64,000 nucleotides of DNA from Bog-756 sp963778165 (GCA_963778165.1 CAVZTE010000005.1:434001-498000); one strand, 5' to 3'; counted from the stretch's first letter, positions 44,626 to 54,713 are shown. The notes: generated by a model from the letters alone, not told the origin. Numbers and translations: made by a program.

Positions 44626-46705
44626 CTACAGCTCCGGATCGTCGAAGACGATGCCCCGGCCCCCGCAGACCTCGCAGGTGGTCGACATGGACTCGATCAG
44701 GCCCTCGGAGATCCGCTTCCGGGTCATCTCCACCAGCCCCAGCTCGGAGATGTCGAAGACCTGGGTCCGGGTCTTGTCCCGGGCCAGGGCGCTGCGCAGG
44801 GCGCTGCCCACCTTGTCGCGGTTCTCCCGGATCTCCATGTCGATGAAGTCGATGACGATGATCCCGCCGATGTCGCGCAACCGGAGCTGGCGGGCCACCT
44901 CCTCGGCGGCCTCCAGGTTGTTCCGGTAGACGGTCTCCTCCAGGTTGGTGGTGCCCACGTTCTTGCCGGTGTTGACGTCGATGACCGTCAGGGCCTCGGT
45001 CCGGTCGATGACCAGGGAGCCCCCCGACGGCAGGTACACCTTGCGGTCCAGCGCCTTATGCAGCTGCTCGTGGACGTGGTACCGCTCGAAGACCGGCAGG
45101 GGCTCGACCGACGGGTCGAAGTACTCCACCCGGTCGGCCAGCTCGGGGTTGACCGCCCCCACGTAGTCGCGCACCTGCTCGTAGAGGGCCAGGTCGTCGA
45201 TGACCACGGCCCGGTACTCACGGTTGAGCTCCTCACGGATCACCCGCACGGCGATGGCCGGCTCCCGGTAGAGGAGGGCCGGGCCCTGGCCCTTGGTGGC
45301 GGCGGCCGCGATGCTCTCCCACTGCTCGACCAGGCGCTCCACGTCGTGGGACAGCTCCTCGGCGCTGGCTCCGGCCGCCGCGGTCCTCACGATCAGACCG
45401 TGGCCGGCGGGGCGCACGGCGTCGACGATCTTGCGCAGCCGCTTGCGCTCGGCGTCCTCCAACCGCTTGGAGATCCCGTAGGCCGTGCTGTTGGGCACCA
45501 GCACCACGAAGCGGCCGGGCAGCGAGACTTCCTGGGTGAGCCGGGCCCCCTTGGCCCCGATGGGATTCTTGGTGACCTGGCACAGGATGGTCTGGCCCGG
45601 GCGGAGCAGCTGCTCGATACGGGGCTGGCCACCGCCCGTCTCCACGTCATCGGTGTCGTAGCGGACGTCGCCGTGGTAGAGCACGGCGTTCTTGGGTGTG
45701 CCGATATCGATGAAGGCGGCCTCCATGCCCGGCAGGACGTTCTGGACCCGGCCCCGGTAGATGTTGCCGTCGATCTGGGTGGCGTCGTCGGAGGCCCGGG
45801 AGATGTAGTGCTCGACCAGGGTGCGGCCCTCGAGCAGGGCGATCTGGGTGGCCTCGGGCCGGACGTGCACACAGATCATGTACCGCCCGACGGCCTTGCC
45901 CCGACGCTCCCGCCCACCGCGCCGACCCTCGGTCCGGGGACCGGGAGCGGCCGCCGGGCGAGCCGGCGAGGAGGCCACCACGGCGGCTGGGTCGCCCGAC
46001 GGCGTCGGACGGGTCCGGGAGCGTCCACCACTCCGGGAACGTCCCCCGTTGCGACCGGCCGACGGGGTGTCCCCACGGCCGCCACCGCCACCGCCACCGC
46101 CACTGCCACTGCCACTGCCACCGTTGGCGGCGGGACCGGCCCCGACCTCGGTTCCGGTCGGACGGGCCGGCCGGCTGTCGCCGATCTTCGGTCGCTCGGG
46201 GACCGGGCGCGGCGGCACCGCGCTGTGGCCCACCCCGGGACCCGGCGGAGGAACAGCCGGAGCAGTGGAGGCTTCGGGGCTGCCCCCGTTGGCCGAGGTC
46301 GCCCCATTTGCACCGTTGGCCCCGTTGGACGAGTTGGACGAGGCGGTCCCGTTGGACGAGGCGGCCGAGCTACTCGGCCCGGCCGTCGGGGCCACCGCCG
46401 TGCGCTACCGCATCGGCCGGCCCTGCTCCGTTCTCTTCCCCCACCCGGTTGGCGGTGGACGGCGAGCGGCCGCGGCCACCCCGCGACCCCCGGCGCCGAC
46501 GGTTGGCCGGCCTGGTCCCGCTTCCTTCGCCGGTGGCCCCGGCTACCGCATCGGTGGCCGTTCCGGCCGTGCCGTCAGTGGGTCGGGTGTCCTCCCCGGA
46601 CGGCGGTGAGCCGCCCGATTCGGATCTGACCCGTGAGGTGGTCTTCGGCGGTGCCGGCGACTCGGCCGGCACCTCCACCGGTTGCCCGGTTGCTCCTTCT
46701 GACAT
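44626..46705 (-). CDS. rne: Ribonuclease E/G family (N-terminal part frameshifted)
   Basis: Endoribonuclease for mRNA decay and rRNA maturation. The catalytic part has an S1 domain (GNIYRGRVQNVLPGMEAAFID), the DNase I-like core with catalytic DVNTGKN and IDFIDME, and the Zn-link region TTCEVCGGRG near the end. The N-terminal low-complexity region is split: ATG 46705 (AAGGGA 5 bases upstream) opens MSEGATGQPVEVPAESP and RRRRGSRGGRGR but ends at 46370, while the catalytic frame has a TAG at 46405-46407 and its first start is GTG 46395 without a Shine-Dalgarno. A one-base insertion between 46370 and 46405 would join them. Alternatively translation starts at GTG 46395. Confidence 0.85.
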
Positions 46706-46726
46706 CGAATTCCCTTCCGAAACTGC

Positions 46727-47548
46727 TCATGACGCACGCTCCAAGGCGTGCCTGGCGCGGTCGGCGGTGGTGGTCCCCTCGAGGTCGAGGGGTTCCACGC
46801 GGGTGCCGTCGCGCTCGATCCACTGTTGTGTCCTACAAGCCCGGTCGAGGACCGGGATTCCCTTGATCCGCCCACCGGCCACTCCGGCCGGCTGGTCGTC
46901 CCCGGAAACTCCGGAGACGGCGATGAGGCCCCGGATCAGTTCGACAGGCCGAACCCCCCGGGGTTGGGTGGCCAACTCCGCCACCAGGCCTACCGGCCCG
47001 GCCACGGTGGTGGCCACGGTTTCTGACGATGGGCCGTCGGCGACGGCCAGGGCCAGTACCGAGGGACGGAGATCGTCCTGCTCCTGTCGGCCCTTGCGCT
47101 CCCGGACGATGGGGACCGAGGTCGCCCCGAGCACTGACGCCACCAGTGACTCCAACTCGTCCCTCGACACCCCATGTACGCCCATGGTCCACGAGCACGA
47201 GGTCACCTGCTGCTGCAGGGACTCCGCCCGCGGCTCCGCCGGCACCGCCACCTCCACGTCGAGGCCCTCGGGCAGCAGCCCGGTGAGCAGCGCCGGCAGG
47301 GCCGACACGTCGATGCCGGCCGTTTCGGGACGGCGGTCGTCGAGGACCACATCGAGGTACTCGGCCAGGGACTCGCACCCGGTGGGCAGAGCCAGGCCGA
47401 AACTGAGTTGGGGTCGGGGGGAGAACCCCTCCGAGTAGGCCAGGGGCAGGGAGGCCCGTCGCAGGGCCCGCTCCCACATCCGGGCCACGTCCCGCTGGCT
47501 GGTGAAGCGGATCTTGCCGAGCTTGGCGAACCGGATTCGAATCCGCAT
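46727..47548 (-). CDS. TIGR03936 family radical-SAM-linked protein (DUF2344)
   Basis: The 273-residue product starts MRIRIRFAKLGKIRFTSQRD and has YSEGFSPRPQLSFGLALPTG, the family signature. The family is always linked to, or fused with, the radical SAM protein TIGR03960; its role is unknown, probably RNA or ribosome related. The C-terminal 90 residues are variable. ATG 47548 has GGGGAG 8 bases upstream and follows the radical SAM stop by one base. It precedes rne. Confidence 0.85.
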   Translation of the reverse strand: MRIRIRFAKLGKIRFTSQRDVARMWERALRRASLPLAYSEGFSPRPQLSFGLALPTGCESLAEYLDVVLDDRRPETAGIDVSALPALLTGLLPEGLDVEVAVPAEPRAESLQQQVTSCSWTMGVHGVSRDELESLVASVLGATSVPIVRERKGRQEQDDLRPSVLALAVADGPSSETVATTVAGPVGLVAELATQPRGVRPVELIRGLIAVSGVSGDDQPAGVAGGRIKGIPVLDRACRTQQWIERDGTRVEPLDLEGTTTADRARHALERAS

Positions 47549-47549
47549 C

Positions 47550-49639
47550 TCAGCCTCTCCCCTCTCCGACCAGAGCGCCGGCTTCTCGTGACCCGAGAGC
47601 CGCGGCGGCACCGGATGGCACCGTCGGGAGAAATCGTACCGGCACTTGGCCTCCCGTAGAGAGATCCTGCCCGGTTCCCTGGCTCCCACCGGCCGGCGGG
47701 ACCGCCGAGGCCACCACGTGCTCCACCCCGAACCCGGTGCAGGCCCCGCAGTCGTAGCAAGGGGTCCACCGGCAGTCCTCCAGGCCGTGGTTGGCCAGGG
47801 CGTCCACCCAGTCCTGCCACAGAAAGTCACGGTGCAACCCCGCAGAGAGATGATCCCAGGGCAGGACCTCGTGCTCGGCCCGGTGGCGGTACACGGTGTC
47901 CTCCAGGGACATCCCGTGGTCGGCCAGGGCCTGTTGCCACAGCTGGAGGTCGAAGTGTTCCGACCACTCCTGGAAGGTGCCGCCCCCGCGCCACACCTGC
48001 TCGATGACCGGTCCCATCCGTCGGTCGCCCCGGCTGACGATCCCCTCCACCGCGGTGGCCTTGGGGTCGTGCCACCGGATGGTGAGGCCCCGGACCGGAC
48101 GGGCCGCGTCCTTCAGGAGGTGGACCTTGCGGGTCAACTCCTCGATGGTGTTCTGGCCGAACCACTGGAACGGGGTCTGGACCTTGGGCACGAACCCTCC
48201 CACCGAGGCGGTCACGGTCACCCCTTTGTGGTAGCGCTTGCCGATGGCCACGCACTGCTTGGCCAGCTCCACGATGCCCAGGGTGTCTTCGTCGGTCTCG
48301 GTGGGCAGCCCGATGAGGAAGTACAGCTTGACCCGCTTCCAGCCCTGGCTGAAGGCGGCATCGACCGCGGCGTAGAGATCCTCTTCCCGGATGAGCTTGT
48401 TGATGACCTGGCGCATCCGCCAGGTCCCGCCTTCGGGAGCGAACGTCAACCCGGTGCGCCTCACCCGTTGGATCTGGGCCGCGGTGCCGACGGTGAAGGC
48501 GTCCACCCGCAGACTGGGGAGGCTCACCGAGACCTGGCCCGAGCAGGCCGGGTCCTCGATGATCGAGGTGACCGTGTCCTCGATGCCGGAGTAGTCGGCG
48601 CTGGACAGCGAGGTCAGGGCTACCTCGTCATAACCGGTCCTGGCCAGCCCGTCCGACACCATGGTGCGGACCTGCTCGGCGGGGCGCTCGCGGACCGGGC
48701 GGGTGATCATGCCGGCCTGGCAGAACCGGCACCCCCGGGTGCACCCCCGGAAGAGCTCGACGTTGAGCCGGTCGTGGACCACCTCGATGAGCGGGACCAG
48801 CTGCTGACGGGGGTAGGGCCACTCGGCCAGGTCGGCGATGGTCCGCTTCTCCACCCGCTCGGGGGTGTCGGCGAAGCGGGGGGTGGTCCCGGTCAGACGG
48901 GGCAGGGCCGGATACAGCACCGCCAGGCCCGTTGCGTCATCGCCGCCGGCGGGCTCGGGCTCGGGTGGCTCCGTTTCATAGTTCGCCTCGTAGCAGGCCG
49001 GGACGTAGACCCCCGGCACCCGGGAGAGGGACCGGAGCAGGTCCTCCCGTGAGCCGCCCGACCCGCCGGTCCGCTCCAGGAACGCCGCCACCGTTTCGTT
49101 GATCTCCCCCACCGCCTCCTCCCCGTCACCGAGGACGAAGCAGTCCACGAAGTCCGACAACGGCTCCGGGTTGAAGGCGCAGTGGCCGCCCGCCACCACC
49201 AGGGGGTCGTCCAGGGTCCGGGCATCGGCATGGACCGGGATGCCGGCCAGGTCGATCAGATTGAGCACGTTGGTGTAGACCAGCTCGGCCGAGAGGTTGA
49301 AGGCCAGGACGTCGAAGGACCGGGCTGCCAGGTGGTTCTCCAGGGAGAACAGCGGGACCTCGGCGGCCCGCATGGCCGCTTCCATGTCGGTCCACGGGGC
49401 GTAGGACCGCTCGGCCACGGCGTCGTCCCGCTCGTTGAGGATCTCGTACAGGATCTGCAACCCCTGGTTGGGCAGGCCGATCTCGTAGGTGTCGGGGTAG
49501 ACCAGCAGCCACGACACCGCTCGGTCGGGATGCTGGCGCACCTGGGCTCCGAGCTCCCCCCGATATACCGGGCCGGTTTGGTGACCTGGGCCAGGAGGGG
49601 CTCCACGGTTGGCCAAAGGGACTCCATCTCCCCCGTCAT
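47550..49639 (-). CDS. B12-binding-type radical SAM protein, TIGR03960 family (frameshifted)
   Basis: Predicted AdoMet radical enzyme. The 4Fe-4S motif is GCTRGCRFCQAG; the N-terminal part (VSWLLVYPDTYEIGLPNQG) resembles a cobalamin-binding Rossmann region, and there is a C-terminal Cys motif (CYDCGACTGFG). The start (MTGEMESLWPTVEPLLAQ at ATG 49639, or ATG 49627) reads to KPARYIGG, and the body continues ELGAQVRQ in another frame. The switch is at a run of six G at about 49556-49561; one missing G would restore it. The reaction is unknown. It lies between mrdA and DUF2344. Confidence 0.83.
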
Positions 49640-49713
49640 CCTAGGGCCGGGGAGCCGGCACCCGGACCGGATGGCCCCGGGAGGACCGGTCCCCCGGGCT
49701 CAGAGCCCCCGGT

Positions 49714-51999
49714 TCAGCCCCCGGGAGTGGTGGTCGTGGTGCCGGTGGCGCCGGTCGTGCCGGGCGTGGTGGTGGTCGTGGTGCCGGTGGCGCCGGCCGT
49801 ACCCGGTGTGGTGGTGGTCGTGGTGCTGGGCGGGGTGGTGGTGGGCAGGGGCACCGGCGTGGTCGACTGCACGATGCCCCGCTCGGGCGGGATGGCCGGA
49901 GCGGTGACCGGGTGGGCCGCCAGATAGCTGAAGATCGAACGCACCACCGGGGCCGCCGCCGTGGCGCCGTATCCGGCCTGGTCGATCACGCACACCACCA
50001 CGTACTGGGGGTTGACGTCGGGACCGAAGCCCACGAACCAGGCGGTGGGCTCCTTGTTGATCTCGCTGTCGGCAGTGCCGGTCTTGCCGGCGATGCCGCC
50101 GGGGAAGTTGAGCCCCTGGAACGACTTGTAGGCCGTGCCGTTGGATGATTGGACGACCCCCTCGAACCCGGTGAGGAGGGCGTCGTAGGTCGAAGCCGGG
50201 AGATTTACGTGGCCGGTGACCTTGGGGGCGAACCGCTTGACCACACGGCCCGACGGGGTGACGATGGCCGCGGCCACCTCGGGGGCGTAACGGGTCCCGC
50301 CGTTTGCGAAGGTCGAATAAGCCACCGCTTGTTCGATCGGGGTGATGACCGTGGCCCCCTGCCCGAAGGCCATCTCCACGTTGTCACCGGTGTTCCAGGT
50401 GGTGTTGGGGAAGCCGGTCGGACTCTCGGCGTGGAGCCTGAGGTCCTCGGCCTGGCTGTCCACCCGCCCCTGATCCGACTCGAATGGGAGGTCGATGCCG
50501 GTCAGTTCGCCCAGCCCGTACTGGGCGGCCTGATTCTGGATCGGGGTGTTCCCATAGGCGGGGTTGGACCGGTCGTCCCAGAACATGGCACCCAGGTTGT
50601 AGAAAAAGTCGTCGCTGGACACGGTGAGGGCGGTGGAGACGTTGATCTCACCGAAGCCGCCGTCACCCTCGCTGTTGTGGAAGGTGCACGAAGTGCTGCC
50701 GTACTGGCAGTTGGGCACGGTGTACGTGCCGGTGTCGTTGTAGTAGTAGCCCGGGCTGATGAGACCGAGGTTGAGGGCGGCGGTGGCCGTGTTCAGCTTG
50801 AACGTGGAGCCCGGCGTGTACAGCCCGTCGATGGCCCGGTTGATGAGGGGCTCGTTGTTGGCCGGGTTGGAGAGGGCGGCGTAGTTGGCGTCGGAGATCC
50901 CCCCCACCCACACCGACGGGTTGTAGGTCGGGTACGACGACATGGCATAGACCGCGCCGGTCTGCGGGCTCATCACGATGGCCGCACCGCCGGTAGCCGC
51001 GGGTTGGCACCCCGAGTTGTTGTTGCACTGGGGATCGAAGCTTCTGCGCAGGGCCAGGATCTGGGTTGCCAGGGCGTTGTCCGCCACCTGTTGCAGCCCG
51101 GTGTCGATGTTGGTCACCACATTGTCGCCCGGTACGGCCGGGGTGGTCTTGAGGCTGTCGACCACCTGCCCTTGGGGATCGACCGCCAACTCCTGTTGAC
51201 CGGGGGTCCCCCGGAGCTCGCTCTCGTACTGGTTCTCCAGGCCGGACTGGCCGAAGGGGTCGCCTCCCTGATACCCCTTCGAGGCCAGGGACTTGAGCTC
51301 GCCGGCGTTGACGGTCCCCACGTACCCGAGGGTCTGGGCCGCCGGGTACCCCGACTGGGCCGGGCCGGGGATCTCCTGTTGGGGATAGTTGCGCTGGGTG
51401 GTGGCCACCGAGGACACCCCGGGGAACTCGCTCTGATGCTCCTTGATGTAGAGGATGTCGGAGAGCGGGGCGTTCGAGAGGACGGGCACCGGCTTGTAGA
51501 TGCTGTACTGCAGGTCGTCGACGGTGGCCTTGACCTCGGCCGGGGTCTGACCGATGACCGAGGCCAGCCGGCCGATCACCCCGGGGTCGTCGGCCGCTGC
51601 GGTCCGCGACAGGGTGATCTGCTCGGTGACCACGTTGTTCACCAGCGGGTTGCCGTAGCGGTCGAGGATGAGCCCCCGGGTCGGCTGGACCTGGACCACC
51701 CGGACCTGGTCGGTGTTGACGGCCTGGACCGCGGCCGGGCCCTGGAGCACGGTGAGGGCCCACAGCCTCAGGCCCAACAGGGAGAACAGCGCCACCACCA
51801 CCAGGGCGATGACCCGAAGCCGCAGGCCGGGCCGGGACGCCGTGGTGTCCGGGGCGTCCAGCATGGCCTCCACCGAGAAGCGGTTCTGGCGCATCTTCGG
51901 CTGCCGCGGCGCCTTCTGGCCCTGGCGGGCTTTGCGTGGCTTCTCCGGGCGCTCGAAGAGGTTGGAGCCCTTGAACGGGTGGCGAAGGGATCGGCTCAC
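49714..51999 (-). CDS. mrdA: Penicillin-binding protein 2 (elongasome transpeptidase)
   Basis: Cross-links lateral-wall peptidoglycan with MreBCD. One N-terminal transmembrane helix (LRVIALVVVALFSLLGLRLW), then the dimerisation domain (RGLILDRYGNPLVNN) and the transpeptidase with STFK (GSTFKLN), SSD (SSDDFFYN) and KTG (AGKTGTAD). The last 40 residues are a Thr-rich tail with 14-residue repeats. Start is uncertain: GTG 51999 is used; a TTG lies 18 bases upstream and ATG at residue 36 of this product is possible. No mrdB/rodA follows. Confidence 0.93.
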   Translation of the reverse strand: MSRSLRHPFKGSNLFERPEKPRKARQGQKAPRQPKMRQNRFSVEAMLDAPDTTASRPGLRLRVIALVVVALFSLLGLRLWALTVLQGPAAVQAVNTDQVRVVQVQPTRGLILDRYGNPLVNNVVTEQITLSRTAAADDPGVIGRLASVIGQTPAEVKATVDDLQYSIYKPVPVLSNAPLSDILYIKEHQSEFPGVSSVATTQRNYPQQEIPGPAQSGYPAAQTLGYVGTVNAGELKSLASKGYQGGDPFGQSGLENQYESELRGTPGQQELAVDPQGQVVDSLKTTPAVPGDNVVTNIDTGLQQVADNALATQILALRRSFDPQCNNNSGCQPAATGGAAIVMSPQTGAVYAMSSYPTYNPSVWVGGISDANYAALSNPANNEPLINRAIDGLYTPGSTFKLNTATAALNLGLISPGYYYNDTGTYTVPNCQYGSTSCTFHNSEGDGGFGEINVSTALTVSSDDFFYNLGAMFWDDRSNPAYGNTPIQNQAAQYGLGELTGIDLPFESDQGRVDSQAEDLRLHAESPTGFPNTTWNTGDNVEMAFGQGATVITPIEQAVAYSTFANGGTRYAPEVAAAIVTPSGRVVKRFAPKVTGHVNLPASTYDALLTGFEGVVQSSNGTAYKSFQGLNFPGGIAGKTGTADSEINKEPTAWFVGFGPDVNPQYVVVCVIDQAGYGATAAAPVVRSIFSYLAAHPVTAPAIPPERGIVQSTTPVPLPTTTPPSTTTTTTPGTAGATGTTTTTTPGTTGATGTTTTTPGG
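49726..49824 (-). repeat. 42-bp tandem repeat encoding the Thr-rich tail of MrdA
   Basis: Units encode TTTTTTPGTxGATG; two nearly full copies plus a third partial one (49807-49824). The reading frame is kept, so copy number changes would only lengthen or shorten the tail. Confidence 0.85.
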
Positions 52000-52057
52000 G
52001 GGGCACCAGTATCCCAACTGGTGCCCGGGATAGGTACGCGGAGGGGGGCGGGCCCGG

Positions 52058-52594
52058 TCATCGGAGGCTGCCGGTCGAGACCGTAGAGGTGGGCACGCCC
52101 TCGATGGAAGCGGCCGGGAGGGCCCACTTCACCAGGCGCAGGGCCGGGACGGCCAGTATCAGGTTGGTGACCGACACCACCACGATGATCCGGAACAAGT
52201 CGGCGTGGATCATCTGGGGTTGGCCCAGGACCGATCCCAGCACCGCATAGAGCCCCTCGTAGAGGGCACTGGCCCCGAGGGCGGCCACCGGCGCCAACCA
52301 GAAGGCCGTGCGGTCGAGGGCCACGGTGGCCGCTCCCACCCCGAAGCCGATGAGACTCCCCACCAGGGCCGAGAGCCCGAAGGGGGTGGGGAGGAAGAGG
52401 TCGGCCACCAGACCTGCACCGAATCCCATGGTGGCGCCCCGGGCCGGCCCGGCCACGATGCCGGCGGCCACGGGCAGCAGCAGCATGATGTCGGGGTGCA
52501 CCCCCCCGATCCGGAGGTCGAGGATCAGGGTCTGCTGGACAGTGATGAACAACAGGACCACCAGCACCACCCGGGTGGCATCCCGTGCGGTCAC
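52058..52594 (-). CDS. mreD: Rod-shape-determining membrane protein MreD
   Basis: Hydrophobic elongasome protein, here 178 residues with about five to six membrane segments (VVLVVLLFITVQQTLILDLR, DIMLLLPVAAGIVAG, LSALVGSLIGFGVGAATV). Position between mreC and mrdA supports the name more than sequence alone. GTG 52594 overlaps the mreC stop (GTGA). Confidence 0.85.
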   Translation of the reverse strand: MTARDATRVVLVVLLFITVQQTLILDLRIGGVHPDIMLLLPVAAGIVAGPARGATMGFGAGLVADLFLPTPFGLSALVGSLIGFGVGAATVALDRTAFWLAPVAALGASALYEGLYAVLGSVLGQPQMIHADLFRIIVVVSVTNLILAVPALRLVKWALPAASIEGVPTSTVSTGSLR

Positions 52595-53448
52595 GTGGAC
52601 GGCCCCCACACCACCACCGAGACGTAACGGAGTCGGGTCAGGTCCACCATCGGCTGCAGGGTGACCGACTCCTGGGACGACGTGGCGCCGTTCCGGGCCC
52701 CCACCACTCTGGCCACCGGGATCCCGCCGGGGAAGGCCGCCCCCTGTAAGCCGCTGGTGACGAACACCTCGCCGTCGGTGAGGTGGGTCTGGGTCGGCAC
52801 CAGCTCGGCCAGCAGCGGCTTGCCCCCACCCTGCCCGTCGAGCACCGCCAGGGCGCTGGTGGCCGCCGGGCCGTAACGGACCCCGACCGAGGACTGTCCG
52901 TCGGTGATCAGGCGGACCGTCGAGCTGTTGTGGTTGGCCTCGACCACCTGCCCCACCAGTCCGCCGGTCGATCCCGGTCCCCCGCCCACCACCGGCATCC
53001 CCACTCTGACCCCCTGGTTGCGGCCCACATCGATGTCGATGGTGGAGGCGAAGTTGCTGCTGCCGTAGTCGATCACCTCGGCTGGCACGGTCTGCAGATT
53101 CTGGATGAACGGCAACGAGAACAGCGCGCTCAACTGTCGCAGGGACTGGTCCACGCTGTCTTGAGAGGCCTGCTGCGCCCGCAGCTGGTCGATCTCTTCT
53201 TGGAGCTTCTGGTTCTGCTGGCGGACCGCGCCGTAGTGCACCGCACCGGCCAGGAAGCTGCCGATGGGCTCGGTAATGTCGTCAACGCCCGAGCGCACCG
53301 GGGAGAAGGCGTCGGCCGCCACCGACTTCACCCCCGAGGTGATCCGGTGGAAGCCACCGCGGGCGTCCAGGGAGATGATGGTCACCGAGACCAGCACCAG
53401 CAGGATCAGAGTGGTGCGAGGGCGGCGGGACCGCCGCGCCTTCGCCAC
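52591..53448 (-). CDS. mreC: Rod-shape-determining protein MreC
   Basis: The 285-residue product has an N-terminal signal-anchor (LILLVLVSVTIISL), a coiled-coil (RQQNQKLQEEIDQLRAQQAS) and two beta-barrels (STIDIDVGRNQGVRVGMPVV, TSGLQGAAFPGGIPVARVV). It links MreB to PBP2 in the periplasm-facing wall. GTG 53448 is the apparent start; no clear Shine-Dalgarno is seen. It follows mreB by 22 bases. Confidence 0.93.
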   Translation of the reverse strand: MAKARRSRRPRTTLILLVLVSVTIISLDARGGFHRITSGVKSVAADAFSPVRSGVDDITEPIGSFLAGAVHYGAVRQQNQKLQEEIDQLRAQQASQDSVDQSLRQLSALFSLPFIQNLQTVPAEVIDYGSSNFASTIDIDVGRNQGVRVGMPVVGGGPGSTGGLVGQVVEANHNSSTVRLITDGQSSVGVRYGPAATSALAVLDGQGGGKPLLAELVPTQTHLTDGEVFVTSGLQGAAFPGGIPVARVVGARNGATSSQESVTLQPMVDLTRLRYVSVVVWGPST

Positions 53449-53470
53449 GGGTGAAGATGCCTCGGGTCGT

Positions 53471-54466
53471 TCAGCGAGCCGATGAGGTGATGAGGACCTG
53501 CTTCAGGGCCTCAAACTCCTCGAGGCACTGGCCACTGCCGATAGCCACGCAGTTCAACGGGTCACGAGCCACCACGATGGGCATGCCCGTCTCCTGGGTG
53601 AGACGGCTGTCCAGGCCGTGCAGCAGGGCGCCGCCCCCGGTCAGGACGATGCCCTGCTCCATGATGTCGGCAGCCAGCTCCGGTGGGGTCCGGTCCAGGG
53701 TCACCTTGACGGCGTCGACGATGGCCGCCACCGGCTCGTCGATGGCCTTGCGGATCTCCTGGGTCGAGATGACCACGGTCTTCGGGAGCCCGGTCACCAG
53801 GTCGCGTCCACGGATCTCCGCGTGGAGCTCCTCTTCGAGCTCGTAGGCGGACCCCAGGGCGATCTTGATCTCCTCGGCGGTGCGCTCGCCCAGGGCCAGG
53901 CTGTACTCCTTCTTGACGAAGGAGACGATGGCCTCGTCGAGCTCGTCGCCACCGATACGGATCGACTGGCTGGTCACGATGCCGCCCAGCGAGATGACCG
54001 CCACCTCGGTGGTACCTCCGCCGATGTCCACCACCATGTTGCCAGTGGGCTCATGGACCGGGAGGCCGGCCCCGATGGCCGCGGCCATGGGCTCCTCGAT
54101 GATGTAGGCCTTGCGGGCCCCGGCGTACTCGGCCGCTTCCATCACGGCACGCTGCTCGACACCGGTGATGCCCGAAGGCACGCAGATGACCATGCGGGGT
54201 TTGGCGAACCGGCGCTGATGCACCCGGTGGATGAAGTAGCGGAGCATCTTCTCGCAGATCTCGAAGTCGGCGATCACGCCGTCCTTCAGCGGCCGGATGG
54301 CCTGGATGTGACTCGGGGTCCGGCCGATCATCCGTTTGGCCTCTGCTCCCACCGCCAGCGGCCGTCCGTCCTTCACGTTGACCGCGACTACCGACGGCTC
54401 GTTGAGGACGATGCCGCGGCCCCGCACGTAGACCAGGGTGTTGGCGGTACCGAGGTCGACCGCCAT
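53471..54466 (-). CDS. mreB: Rod-shape-determining actin-like protein MreB
   Basis: Actin-like filament protein guiding wall synthesis. The 331-residue product has MAVDLGTANTLVYVRGRG, MVVDIGGGTTEVAV, GDELDEAIV and the ADP-binding GSAYELEEE area. The start is doubtful: upstream in frame are codons for NSFSLLGRD, which matches the usual N-terminus, but a TGA occurs 13 codons before ATG 54466 and there is no ATG, GTG or TTG between. CTG or an unresolved sequence error is possible. The gap 54467-54713 has a GGAGGA at about 54517 and no gene. Confidence 0.93.
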   Translation of the reverse strand: MAVDLGTANTLVYVRGRGIVLNEPSVVAVNVKDGRPLAVGAEAKRMIGRTPSHIQAIRPLKDGVIADFEICEKMLRYFIHRVHQRRFAKPRMVICVPSGITGVEQRAVMEAAEYAGARKAYIIEEPMAAAIGAGLPVHEPTGNMVVDIGGGTTEVAVISLGGIVTSQSIRIGGDELDEAIVSFVKKEYSLALGERTAEEIKIALGSAYELEEELHAEIRGRDLVTGLPKTVVISTQEIRKAIDEPVAAIVDAVKVTLDRTPPELAADIMEQGIVLTGGGALLHGLDSRLTQETGMPIVVARDPLNCVAIGSGQCLEEFEALKQVLITSSAR

Positions 54467-54713
54467 GTCACGGCCGAGCAGAGAGAAACTGTTGTCGCGC
54501 GATCAGAGATGCACTCCTCCGTCAATGTTGGTTCGGGGTTCGGGCGGTGCGGCTGTCCACACCTGGACACCAGGGCAACCGTGAGTTCGGCCATCATCGG
54601 TGACCAGCTGCATCTGCCTTCAGGCTAGGGGAATCGGCAGACCGAAACAAGGTCGCCCCTCAAGCGTAGCCTGCTGGGGGATCAGGACCTCCCGCCCCGG
54701 GGGGTCCGAGGAG

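Noticed and set aside
47530..47550. A tRNA T-loop-like GGATTCGAATCC string
   Set aside because: It encodes the MRIRIR start of the DUF2344 protein and no cloverleaf fits around it.
8440..49561. Programmed +1 frameshifting as a genome-wide mechanism
   Set aside because: The sites share no clear slippery motif, several lie at homopolymers, and one is a deletion; sequence error is simpler.
50149..52086. A 645-codon plus-strand frame over mrdA
   Set aside because: Antisense shadow of PBP2 with no recognisable motif.
54480..54530. A TTGACG-based promoter before mreB
   Set aside because: TTGACG occurs near 54521 on the minus strand but no -10 hexamer is found at the right distance.
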